A stretch of 14,002 nt of DNA, taken from NCBI GenBank assembly GCA_963740395.1, contig CAVUEP010000048.1:1-14002 (forward strand), written 5' to 3'. This document shows, piece by piece, positions 1 to 5,990 of the stretch; position 1 is the first letter of the stretch; the number at the start of each line of letters is the position of its first letter. Position numbers and translations under genes: made by a program. Origin of the DNA: CADEEN01 sp963740395 (GTDB taxonomy: Bacteria; Pseudomonadota; Gammaproteobacteria; Burkholderiales; Burkholderiaceae_C). The notes beneath the pieces are model-generated. The model saw only the letters and a list, made by a program, of their open reading frames with translations, was not told where the DNA came from and made no database searches.

Positions 1-501
1 CTCGTAGCAGGGCGCGACATGCGTGACGTCGATCAGCAGCGGCGCAAACTGACGCCGCCGCCAGGCATTGCCACCGACCGCCAGCGCGCCCAGGGTATTG
101 CCGTGGTAACTCTGGCGACGGGCAATGAAGTGCTGGCGCTCGGGCTGGCCGATCTCGACGAAGTACTGGCGCGCCATCTTCAGCGCCGCCTCGATCGCCT
201 CCGAGCCACCGGACACGAAATACGCATGGCTGGTGCCGGCCGGTGCACTCGCGACCAAGGTGTCGGCCAACTCCTCTGCGACATCGGTGGTGAAGAAACT
301 GGTGTGCGCATAGGCCACCCGATCGATCTGGGCGTGCATGGCGGCCAGCACGTCGGGATGGCCGTGCCCCAGGCACGACACGGCCGCGCCGCCGCAGGCG
401 TCGATGTAGCGGCGGCCCGTGTTGTCGACCACGGTCACGCCTTCAACTGAAACGGCTGAGGGCAGGCGCTGGCGCAGGCTGCGATGCAGGATATGGGTCA
501 T
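1..501 (-). CDS. Class III PLP-dependent aminotransferase, N-terminal part (runs off the window)
   Basis: Reading the minus strand from the ATG at 501 gives 167 uninterrupted codons to the window edge, so the C-terminal part, including the PLP-binding lysine, is missing from view. The visible part carries class III (ornithine/omega-amino acid type) hallmarks: DNTGRRYIDACGG near residue 30, a GHGHP motif, and FVSGGSEAIEAALKMAR near residue 105, the phosphate-binding turn that holds the PLP cofactor. YHGNTLGAL follows, another family landmark. The start is supported by a GGAGAG a few bases upstream. The gene lies 31 bp downstream of the OmpA-lipoprotein gene on the same strand and could share its transcript. 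The family transfers amino groups from amino acids or polyamines to oxo acids; the substrate cannot be told from this fragment. Confidence 0.9.
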   Translation of the reverse strand, partial: MTHILHRSLRQRLPSAVSVEGVTVVDNTGRRYIDACGGAAVSCLGHGHPDVLAAMHAQIDRVAYAHTSFFTTDVAEELADTLVASAPAGTSHAYFVSGGSEAIEAALKMARQYFVEIGQPERQHFIARRQSYHGNTLGALAVGGNAWRRRQFAPLLIDVTHVAPCYE

Positions 502-532
502 ATGCTCTCCTGGCTCTACGGTGCGCCTGAAT

Positions 533-1438
533 TCAGGCCTTGCCGGAAAAGACGATTTCGACGCGTCGGTTCTGCTGGCGGCCTGCTGCGTGGCCGTTGC
601 TGGCCACTGGGCGCGACTCGCCATAGCCTCGTGCTGCAATGCGGTTGGCCGCGATGCCGCGATCCAGCAAGGCGTTTTTCACCGCAATCGCCCGGCGCTC
701 CGACAGCACCTGGTTCAGCGAATCCGAACCCACGGAGTCGGTGTAGCCCTCGATCTCGATGCTGCGCTCCGGGTTCTGGGTCAGGAACGTGGCGAGTTGA
801 TCGAGTGTGCGCGAGGCGCCCGCGTTCAGCTCGGCCTTGCCGGTATCGAACAACACGTCGCCCAGCGTGAGCACCATGCCCCGGTCGGTCTGCTTGGCCT
901 TCAGGTCAGCCAGCTGCTCTTCAAGCGTCTTGGCGCGGGCACGGGCCGTGGCCGTCTGGGCCTGTGACGCTTGCACGGCGGCCAGTCGGTCTTCGGCGAC
1001 CTTGCGCGCGGCCTCGGCCTCCATGCGCGCCTTCTCAGCCATCGCGCGTTGCGCCTGCGCTTCGCTGGTGCGCGAGTCGATCAGGATGCGGTCACGCGCT
1101 TGCGACGCATCGGCGACAGCCTTTTCTGCCTCGGCCACTTTGCCGGCTTGGATCGCGACTTCGGTGCGCTGTTTGGCGAGGTAGGCGTAGTGGTCGACGG
1201 CGGAGGGTTCTTCGCCTGCGCGCAGGGCGGCTTCAGCCTGTTGCAGCGACTGCTGTGCCTTGCGCAACTCGACGGGTGCACTGCGCACCACGTGAGCATC
1301 GCCGGCAGCCCGACCATAGGCGGCCTTGGCGTCGTCGAGCGCGGCATTGCGGCTCGGCGCAGAAGCGCAGGCTGCCAAGGTGGCGACGGCGACGGCAGCC
1401 AGAGCGAGTCGGTAGCGCGGGGTGTGTTGCGTGGTCAT
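533..1438 (-). CDS. Outer-membrane lipoprotein with DUF4398 and C-terminal OmpA peptidoglycan-binding domain
   Basis: A 301-residue protein. Residues 1-24 form a lipoprotein signal peptide with lipobox LAAC, so Cys24 should be lipidated after cleavage. Residues about 30-110 match a DUF4398-type helical domain. An Ala/Glu/Arg-rich predicted coiled coil (about 110-185) follows. Residues about 190-299 are an OmpA/Pal-type domain that binds peptidoglycan diaminopimelate. The ligand-binding pair is present: Asp234 in GYTDSVGS and Arg249 in NQVLSERRA, 15 residues apart as in OmpA-family structures. The likely role is tethering the outer membrane to the cell wall. The start has AAGGA nine bases upstream. 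The gene follows a DUF4398-only lipoprotein by 56 bp and the two share the APVE-type helix, suggesting a duplicated pair. Confidence 0.93.
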   Translation of the reverse strand: MTTQHTPRYRLALAAVAVATLAACASAPSRNAALDDAKAAYGRAAGDAHVVRSAPVELRKAQQSLQQAEAALRAGEEPSAVDHYAYLAKQRTEVAIQAGKVAEAEKAVADASQARDRILIDSRTSEAQAQRAMAEKARMEAEAARKVAEDRLAAVQASQAQTATARARAKTLEEQLADLKAKQTDRGMVLTLGDVLFDTGKAELNAGASRTLDQLATFLTQNPERSIEIEGYTDSVGSDSLNQVLSERRAIAVKNALLDRGIAANRIAARGYGESRPVASNGHAAGRQQNRRVEIVFSGKA

Positions 1439-1494
1439 GAATTCGGATCCTTCAGATTTTGTGTACGGAGCGGTCGTGGCAATGCGTACTGGAA

Positions 1495-1884
1495 TCAGCC
1501 GCCGCTCTTGCGCGAGATTTCCTTGCGCAACAACTCGTTGCTGCGCGCGAGTTCGGTGGCTGCGGCTTGCGCCTTGACGGCGCGGGCCTTGCGTTCTGCC
1601 ACCTCACCATCCACCTCGGCTCGCGCGGCCAGGCGGCGCGCCTCACTGAATCGTTCCTCACGCGCGGCAGCCTCGGCCTTGCCCAGCGTGTCTCGGGCGG
1701 CGAGGAACTCGACGGGTGCGGCTTCTCGCGCACCGGCACTCTCGGCCTGTGCTATCGAGGCCCGCGCGGTGGCCAGCTCGGCGACGGGTGCAACTCCCTT
1801 GCTGGCGCAGGCGCCAAGCAGGACGGCCAGGCTCAACGCGGCGGCGGTCAACGCAATGCGCGATGAGGTGGGTTGGAAATTCAT
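1495..1884 (-). CDS. DUF4398 domain-containing small lipoprotein
   Basis: A 129-residue protein with a lipoprotein signal peptide. A hydrophobic stretch at residues 10-24 leads to lipobox LGAC, with Cys26 as the lipidated residue. The rest is Ala/Glu/Arg-rich and predicted to be long helices, matching DUF4398. Residues following APVEF align with the APVEL segment of the next gene's product. The start is well supported by AGGAG seven bases upstream. It lies between the 88-residue protein gene and the OmpA lipoprotein gene on the same strand. DUF4398 has no established biochemical activity; a periplasm-facing structural partner of the OmpA lipoprotein is an inference from adjacency and shared domain. 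Confidence 0.88.
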   Translation of the reverse strand: MNFQPTSSRIALTAAALSLAVLLGACASKGVAPVAELATARASIAQAESAGAREAAPVEFLAARDTLGKAEAAAREERFSEARRLAARAEVDGEVAERKARAVKAQAAATELARSNELLRKEISRKSGG

Positions 1885-1974
1885 GGTCAGACTCCTAAGT
1901 TGAGTACGGCAGTCCGCCCCGGTGTTGTGGGCGCGGCAAGGCTATGGTGGGGAGCGGTCGACGACGGCGACGCG

Positions 1975-2241
1975 CTACTTGCGGCGATTCGCAATCACTC
2001 GGAGTTCGTCGAGCATGGCCGCGAAGGTCTGTTCGTTCTCCGACGCGTTGCGCATCGGCTTGTCCAAGCGCTGTGTCAGGGCCCCGGCGTTGTTCGTGTC
2101 GGCGCACATGTACAGCTGGCCCATCTTCTCGGCCACCGCACGGTAGCTGTTGTCGATGTCCTGGACGCGCTGCGTCAGTTCGGTGAGCGCTTCCGCCGTC
2201 ACGTCGTCGAGATCGAGAAAGGTTCGCTGGTCAGCTGGCAT
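1975..2241 (-). CDS. Conserved-looking small protein of unknown function (88 aa)
   Basis: I do not recognise this family. The 88-residue product is hydrophilic, with no signal peptide or membrane segment, and looks almost entirely helical (heptad-like pattern through residues 12-85). A single Cys sits in MGQLYMCADTNNAG, followed by a basic C-terminus ending NRRK. It begins with an ATG preceded by AAAGGA eight bases upstream, and is flanked on the same strand by the FNR-like regulator and a DUF4398 lipoprotein. Codon use is like its neighbours and no competing frame is plausible, so I consider it a real gene. The position suggests a small cytoplasmic partner in an envelope-stress cluster, but no function can be assigned. 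Confidence 0.75.
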   Translation of the reverse strand: MPADQRTFLDLDDVTAEALTELTQRVQDIDNSYRAVAEKMGQLYMCADTNNAGALTQRLDKPMRNASENEQTFAAMLDELRVIANRRK

Positions 2242-2275
2242 CGGAGGTTCCTTTGAATAGTTCTTTCGTCGGTTC

Positions 2276-2291
2276 GGGCGAGTTCTCGCCC
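2276..2291 (-). terminator. Short GC hairpin between the FNR-like regulator and the 88-aa gene
   Basis: A perfect inverted repeat (GGGCGAG, two bases, CTCGCCC) begins seven bases after the regulator's stop codon. It would fold as a 6-bp stem with a 4-base loop. No T-tract follows, so it is not a classical intrinsic terminator; it may stabilise the 3' end or limit read-through. Confidence 0.35.
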
Positions 2292-2297
2292 ATGAGA

Positions 2298-3140
2298 TCA
2301 GTGTGTCGCCCAGGTGTGCGGGCGATCGACCGGCGCCGCCGCGTTGGCGGCGTGAGAGGCGGGTACCGTGTGCGTGGCCGTCACGGCGGGCGCGGTCGCG
2401 GGTCTGCGGCCGGCCTGCTGCCTGTCGAGCAGTCCGGCGAGGTCGAGGATCTCGACTTCGCGCCGGCTGACGTTGATACAGCCTGCTCGCTTGAGGGCTG
2501 ACAGCGAGCGACTCACCGACTCATGCGCCAGGCCGAGGTGGCTCGCAATGTCGCGACGGCTCATCGACAGGCGCAATTGCCGGCCTGAGTAGCCCAGCGA
2601 CGCATGGCGCGCGGCAAGTTGCAGCAGGAACCTCACCATGCGGGGCTCCGCACCCACGGTCGCAACGACTTCGAGCGAGGCCCAACTGCGTTTGACTTCG
2701 CGGCTGGCGCTCTCGTGCAGCAGGTGTTGGAGCGCGGGCATGTGCTGGGCCGCAGCGGCGATGTCGCTGTACGGCGCCGCGATGACCATCGCGTCTTCGA
2801 GGGCGATGGCTGTCGTGCCGTAGGCGCCACCACTCAGGGCGTCCATGCCGATCGTGTCGCCCTGAAATGCGAATGACAGGACTTGTTCGTGGCCATCGAG
2901 CCCGGTGCGTGAACACTTGAAGGCGCCGGCGCGCACAAAGTAGAGGCAACCGAATGTGGCACCCTGGTGCACCAGGACCTGTCCTGCGCGAATGCGCAGC
3001 ACCGGGAACACAACGCTGTCAGCGGCTTCGACCGTGTCGTTGGTGCCGCCGAGCCAGCGCAGCAGGTCGGACGCGCTGCACTGCGCGCCGCAGCAGGGGG
3101 CGCTGGCTTCGTGTTGTACGTGGGTATTGAAGTCGTGCAT
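2298..3140 (-). CDS. CRP/FNR-family transcriptional regulator, FNR-like
   Basis: A 280-residue regulator. A cyclic-nucleotide-binding-type beta roll occupies about residues 40-130, a dimerisation helix about 135-165 and a winged helix-turn-helix about 165-235. The recognition helix reads HESVSRSL. Its E-x-x-S-R (Glu207, Ser210, Arg211) matches the residues FNR uses to contact TTGAT half-sites, so an FNR-type operator is expected. The N-terminus has Cys16, Cys17 and Cys21, an incomplete version of FNR's iron-sulphur cysteines. The position matching FNR Cys122 is Ile120, so a classical 4Fe-4S sensor is unlikely. The last 40 residues are an Ala/Pro/Thr/His-rich tail of low complexity. An ATG 18 bp upstream (3158) is in frame but lacks a ribosome binding site; the chosen start has AAAGGAG seven bases before it. 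Confidence 0.9.
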   Translation of the reverse strand: MHDFNTHVQHEASAPCCGAQCSASDLLRWLGGTNDTVEAADSVVFPVLRIRAGQVLVHQGATFGCLYFVRAGAFKCSRTGLDGHEQVLSFAFQGDTIGMDALSGGAYGTTAIALEDAMVIAAPYSDIAAAAQHMPALQHLLHESASREVKRSWASLEVVATVGAEPRMVRFLLQLAARHASLGYSGRQLRLSMSRRDIASHLGLAHESVSRSLSALKRAGCINVSRREVEILDLAGLLDRQQAGRRPATAPAVTATHTVPASHAANAAAPVDRPHTWATH

Positions 3141-3147
3141 GTTGAGG

Positions 3148-3154
3148 CTCCTTT
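3148..3154 (-). promoter_or_regulatory. Strong ribosome binding site that fixes the FNR-like regulator start
   Basis: AAAGGAG on the minus strand lies seven bases before the ATG at 3140. The longer in-frame start at 3158 would place this site inside the coding region and has no Shine-Dalgarno of its own. Confidence 0.75.
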
Positions 3155-3216
3155 GCATGGGTATTGCCGCGTCGTGAGCGATGCGGTGGCGTACCGATAT
3201 CGGATGTCCGCCGGGC

Positions 3217-3241
3217 CGCGCGGCGCCCTGGGCGCGGCGCG
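3217..3241 (-). terminator. Strong GC hairpin between the LapA-like gene and the FNR-like regulator
   Basis: Two 5-bp GC stems separated by one G-G mismatch close on a three-base loop (inner arms GCGCC and GGCGC). The hairpin sits 14 bases after the stop of the LapA-like gene and about 60 bases before the regulator's ribosome binding site. No T-tract follows. It may partly terminate or protect the upstream message; a role as an attenuator is possible but unproven. Confidence 0.4.
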
Positions 3242-3254
3242 CTGTACGCGGGGT

Positions 3255-3698
3255 CTAGCGACCAGTCATGATCTCGGTCAGTCCGACCGGCTTGAACCCG
3301 TCGTTCGGGCTCTCCGGCTTGCTTGTGTTGGCACTCGCGTTGGCGGCGAACGCGTTCAGCGTTTCGTTGAGCTGGCGGAACTCCGTGACCATCAGGTGCT
3401 GCAGGTTGTCCAGGCGTGAAGACTCCGCCTTGTCGGCGAGGTCTTGCACGCGCTGAATCTCCTTGAGCAACCGTCGCGTCTCAAGCAACGAGCCGATCTG
3501 ATTGCGCAGGTAGGCCACGAAAAACAGGGCCACCAGCACGCCGGCCACGCCCAGCAACACGACGCCGAGCGGGGCCTGAATCTGGGCAACAACCAGGTCG
3601 AGCGGGGCCAGGACCATCAACGTCGACCAATTCAGCGCCGCCAAGGCGGCCACGACGGCCACTGCGAGCCATGCCAGAAGGCTGGTCAGTCGTTCCAT
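3255..3698 (-). CDS. LapA-like inner-membrane protein with cytoplasmic coiled coil
   Basis: A 147-residue protein with two hydrophobic segments (about residues 7-24 and 43-65). The segment between them resembles the LapA/DUF1049 fold, where a short extracytoplasmic loop (LDLVVAQIQAPLG) precedes the second helix. After the second helix come a basic RNQIGSLLETRRLLKEIQR stretch and a coiled-coil-like tail to about residue 110. The C-terminus is Ser/Asn/Pro-rich and probably disordered. LapA proteins act with LapB in control of lipopolysaccharide assembly in enterobacteria; no LapB is nearby, so only a general envelope role is inferred. The start has GAGGAG six bases upstream. It is the first gene of the minus-strand cluster and its promoter must lie in the AT-rich divergent region. 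Confidence 0.75.
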   Translation of the reverse strand: MERLTSLLAWLAVAVVAALAALNWSTLMVLAPLDLVVAQIQAPLGVVLLGVAGVLVALFFVAYLRNQIGSLLETRRLLKEIQRVQDLADKAESSRLDNLQHLMVTEFRQLNETLNAFAANASANTSKPESPNDGFKPVGLTEIMTGR

Positions 3699-3864
3699 TA
3701 CTGTCTCCTCTTATTGGGGGTTGGCAGCAGTAGCCTCATGGACCGCCGCGAGAGTGATGCAGTGCCGACATGTATTGATTGCATGTCTGCGCATTGCCTA
3801 ACGTCAGTATGCGTGTTCAAGAATGCAAAGTAAAATCCTTTTATAGAAAACATAGTTTGCAAAA
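3699..3864. promoter_or_regulatory. AT-rich divergent promoter region between the LapA-like and LysR genes
   Basis: This 166-bp gap is the only clearly AT-rich stretch in the window, most strongly from about 3800 to 3864. It must hold the promoters for both divergent genes. TTCAAG at about 3818 and TTTTAT/TATAGA around 3840 give a weak sigma70-like pair towards the LysR gene. No Shine-Dalgarno precedes the LysR start. TGCAAA occurs twice (about 3824 and 3857). Confidence 0.55.
3767..3787. promoter_or_regulatory. Candidate LysR-type operator (dyad with T-N11-A)
   Basis: A perfect inverted repeat, GACATG, nine bases, CATGTC, spans 21 bp. Its core TG-N9-CA satisfies the T-N11-A rule for LysR-family operators. 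It lies 77 bp upstream of the LysR start and about 70 bp upstream of the divergent LapA-like gene, a typical place for an autoregulatory site that also controls the divergent gene. Binding is inferred. Confidence 0.5.
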
Positions 3865-4836
3865 ATGAAAATCAAATCCACCACGCCTGCCGTTTCCGCG
3901 GACGGGCCAACCCCTGGCGCACCGCAGCCACTCCTGGCCTGGACCGACTTTCACACGGTCTTGTCCATAGCCCAGCATGGCAGCGTGGCCAAGGCGCATT
4001 CCACGATGGGCATGACGCACTCGACGCTGCTGCGCAAGCTCGACTTGATCGAGTCACGGTTGAAGGCGCGCCTGTTCGAGCGCAGCCGCGGGCGCTACAC
4101 GCTCACCGCGGCCGGGCACGAGATCGTGCAGGCGGCGTTGGCCTTCGAACCGATCGCGTCGGCCACCGAACTGCGCGTCAGGGGCCACGACCTGCGCCCG
4201 ACAGGGGAGGTGCGTGTCAGCGTTGCGTCGATCGTGATCGAGCACCTGCTCACGCCGGTGCTGTCGCAATTCGGATCAGCGTTTCCGAAGATCCAGATTG
4301 AATTGGCGGCCTCACGTGAGCATGTCAGCCTGCGGCGGCGCGAAGCCGACGTGGCGATCCGAATCGCCGACGTGGTCCCGGATTGGCTCGTGGGGCGCAA
4401 GCTGACGAACCTCGACTTCAAGGTCTATGGGCGCCGGCGCGGCCGCACCGGCGGGGTGCTACGCGCTGTCGAGGAACTGCTGGTTGATCGGCGCTGGATC
4501 GGATTCGAGCGCGACTCGCGCGACCTCAAGTTCGACCGATGGCTGTCGGACAAGGTGCCCGACTCGAGCGTCGTGCTGCGCGTCGACAGCTTCAGCCACG
4601 CAGCGACGATGGTCCGCGCCGGGCTGGGCATCGCGTTGCTGCCGGCCTTCGTGGAGAGCGGCCTGCCCGACCTGCAACCCTTGACGGCGCCGATCGCCGA
4701 GTTGCGGACGCCGCTCTGGTTGATCACGCACCCCGAATTGAAGGACACGACGCGGATCCGGGTGTTGATGCGCGCCTTCGGCCCGGCACTGGCCAATGAG
4801 GTCAAGGCCGCCCAGGGAGATGTGACGGCAACTTGA
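3865..4836 (+). CDS. LysR-family transcriptional regulator
   Basis: A 323-residue protein with a winged helix-turn-helix at about residues 25-84. It includes the LysR pattern in AQHGSVAKAHSTMGMTHSTL and LKARLFERSRGRYTLTAAGH, which ends the DNA-binding domain. Residues about 115-310 are the periplasmic-binding-protein-like effector domain, with the sub-domain features VSVASIVIEHLLTPVL, EADVAIRIADV and VRAGLGIALLPAFV. The length is about 20 residues over the family norm because of a Pro/Thr-rich N-terminal extension. That N-terminus and the lack of a Shine-Dalgarno leave the exact start uncertain. Divergent orientation to the LapA-like gene, with a T-N11-A dyad between them, suggests autoregulation and possibly control of that gene. 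The inducer is unknown. Confidence 0.92.
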   Translation: MKIKSTTPAVSADGPTPGAPQPLLAWTDFHTVLSIAQHGSVAKAHSTMGMTHSTLLRKLDLIESRLKARLFERSRGRYTLTAAGHEIVQAALAFEPIASATELRVRGHDLRPTGEVRVSVASIVIEHLLTPVLSQFGSAFPKIQIELAASREHVSLRRREADVAIRIADVVPDWLVGRKLTNLDFKVYGRRRGRTGGVLRAVEELLVDRRWIGFERDSRDLKFDRWLSDKVPDSSVVLRVDSFSHAATMVRAGLGIALLPAFVESGLPDLQPLTAPIAELRTPLWLITHPELKDTTRIRVLMRAFGPALANEVKAAQGDVTAT

Positions 4837-4866
4837 CGGCGCGCAACTGCTCATTGAATGCGATGG

Positions 4867-4876
4867 CTAGTATTAA
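4867..4876 (+). promoter_or_regulatory. Possible sigma-S-like -10 element upstream of the yqjD-like gene
   Basis: CTAGTATTAA matches seven of ten positions of the extended stationary-phase -10 (CTATACTTAA) and lies 27 bp before the yqjD-like start. E. coli yqjD is RpoS-dependent, which makes this position plausible, but no -35 is evident. Confidence 0.3.
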
Positions 4877-4902
4877 AGGTTCCCGCTTTCTAGGAGCCCA
4901 AG

Positions 4903-5226
4903 ATGGATGCCACGACCGCCACTCACGAAGCCAGCGCACGCGAGCGCCTGACCGAGAGCCTCAAGGACATGGTCGACGATGCGGACCACCTGCTTGCCAA
5001 GACCGAGCGCACCGGCAGCGAACAATTCAAGGCCGCGCGCGAACGCTTCGAGGCGCAACTGGGCCGTGCCAAGGACGAGTTGCGCCGGCTCGAGGCCAGC
5101 GCCGTCGCCAACGCCAAGCGTGCTGCACGCGTGACTGACGAGGCCGTGCATGAACACCCCTATGCGGCGATGGGCGTTGCCGCCGGCGTGGGCCTGCTGA
5201 TCGGCATGCTGATCTCGCGCCGCTGA
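4903..5226 (+). CDS. DUF883/ElaB-YqjD family membrane-anchored protein
   Basis: A 107-residue tail-anchored protein. Residues about 10-80 are a charged amphipathic helix rich in Glu/Arg/Ala. The C-terminus carries the family signature HPYAAMGVAAGVGLLIGML followed by a short basic end (SRR), giving one membrane helix at about 87-105. In E. coli, YqjD and ElaB are inner-membrane proteins that bind ribosomes through their N-terminal parts in stationary phase. The start is supported by AGGAG six bases upstream. It leads a three-gene plus-strand group with the yqjE-like and yqjK-like genes, the same order as in E. coli. I am confident of the family; orthology to YqjD rather than ElaB rests on gene order. 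Confidence 0.9.
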   Translation: MDATTATHEASARERLTESLKDMVDDADHLLAKTERTGSEQFKAARERFEAQLGRAKDELRRLEASAVANAKRAARVTDEAVHEHPYAAMGVAAGVGLLIGMLISRR

Positions 5227-5243
5227 GGCACCGGGGTCGCCAA

Positions 5244-5639
5244 TTGAACCCGACATCCTCGCCGGGGCTGCTCGACTCGGCCCGGCGAGTGCTGGTTTCG
5301 CTGATCGAGATCGGCCAGACCCGGCTGCAACTTGCCAGCACCGAGGTCGAAGAGGAGCGCCTGCGCGTCGCAGAACTGCTGCTGTACGCCACGGTTTCGC
5401 TGTTCTTTCTCGGCGTCGGTCTGGTCCTTGCGTCGTTGTTGATCGTGCTGCTGTTCTGGGACAACCACCGCGAACTCGTCCTGGCTGGCATCAGCGGCGT
5501 GTTTCTCGTCATCGGCGCGGCCCTGGCGCTCACGTGGCGCCACAAGGCGCGGCACAAGCCCAAGTTGCTCGCGACCACGGTCGCCGAGCTGCAGCGCGAC
5601 CGCGATGCGCTGCGCGCGGGCATACCGCGGCGATCATGA
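5244..5639 (+). CDS. YqjE-like phage-holin-family membrane protein
   Basis: A 131-residue protein beginning with a TTG codon 17 bp after the yqjD-like stop; no ATG or GTG is better placed, and the ribosome binding site is weak. An N-terminal amphipathic segment (LLDSARRVLVSLIEIGQTRL) and a Glu-rich helix (EVEEERLRVAE) precede two membrane helices at about residues 46-72 and 78-97. The cytoplasmic tail is basic. This layout matches the phage_holin_3_6/YqjE family, which sits beside DUF883 genes in many proteobacteria; despite the name there is no sign of a prophage here. Its stop overlaps the next gene's start (ATGA), indicating translational coupling. Confidence 0.88.
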   Translation: MNPTSSPGLLDSARRVLVSLIEIGQTRLQLASTEVEEERLRVAELLLYATVSLFFLGVGLVLASLLIVLLFWDNHRELVLAGISGVFLVIGAALALTWRHKARHKPKLLATTVAELQRDRDALRAGIPRRS

Positions 5640-5938
5640 TCAACGCCGAGCGACGCCTGCAACTCGCTGCGCGCCGCGAACTGCTGGTGCAGCGGGCGGC
5701 TGACGAACGACGGCAGTTGGTTCAGGCCGCGTTGCCGCTGGCGCCGACATGGCGCCGGGTCGAGCGGGGCCTGCAAATCTGGCGTGAGCTGCGCCAGCGT
5801 CCGTGGCTGCTTGCCGTGCCGGCCGCCGTGATGCTGTGGTGGCGCCCGCGCGGCACCCTGAGCCTGCTGACCGCGATGCCAGGTCTGTGGCGGGCTGCGC
5901 AGTCCGCCTTGCACGCGCAACGCGCCCAGCGCCGCTGA
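5636..5938 (+). CDS. YqjK-like small basic protein
   Basis: A 100-residue, strongly basic protein. The ATG overlaps the TGA of the yqjE-like gene by four bases, so I prefer this start to upstream in-frame codons that lie within the yqjE-like gene. The N-terminal half is Arg/Gln/Ala-rich helix (ERRLQLAARRELLVQRAADE). A hydrophobic stretch about residues 57-70 (PWLLAVPAAVMLWW) could be a short membrane segment, followed by RPRGTLS. Sequence similarity to E. coli YqjK is not obvious by eye; the assignment rests on size, composition and its place after yqjD-yqjE-like genes. Function is unknown, probably with its two neighbours at the inner membrane. Confidence 0.75.
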   Translation: MINAERRLQLAARRELLVQRAADERRQLVQAALPLAPTWRRVERGLQIWRELRQRPWLLAVPAAVMLWWRPRGTLSLLTAMPGLWRAAQSALHAQRAQRR

Positions 5939-5941
5939 GGA

Positions 5942-5972
5942 GCTTGCAGCCCTCGCGATTCGACTGCCAAGC
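5942..5972. terminator. Hairpin in the convergent gap between the yqjK-like and fadE-like genes
   Basis: Arms GCTTGCAG and CTGCCAAGC can pair over eight bases with one bulged C around a 14-base loop. It starts a few bases after the yqjK-like stop and would serve both converging transcripts. There is no T-tract on either side, so intrinsic termination is uncertain. Confidence 0.3.
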
Positions 5973-5990
5973 GGAGCGCGCCAGCCAACG

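Noticed and set aside
1439..1450. Adjacent EcoRI and BamHI recognition sites (GAATTCGGATCC) that resemble a cloning junction
   Set aside because: The sites fall in the leader of the OmpA-lipoprotein gene and include its ribosome binding site. Flanking genes are related and in natural order, so chance occurrence is more likely than a vector join.
3771..3784. TTGAT within the divergent region as a possible FNR operator
   Set aside because: Only one half-site is present; the expected ATCAA at four bases' spacing is missing. The dyad around it fits a LysR site better.
5244..5639. Holin-family protein as evidence of a prophage
   Set aside because: This is the YqjE type of the family, found in chromosomal yqjD-yqjE clusters. 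No endolysin, integrase or structural phage gene is nearby.
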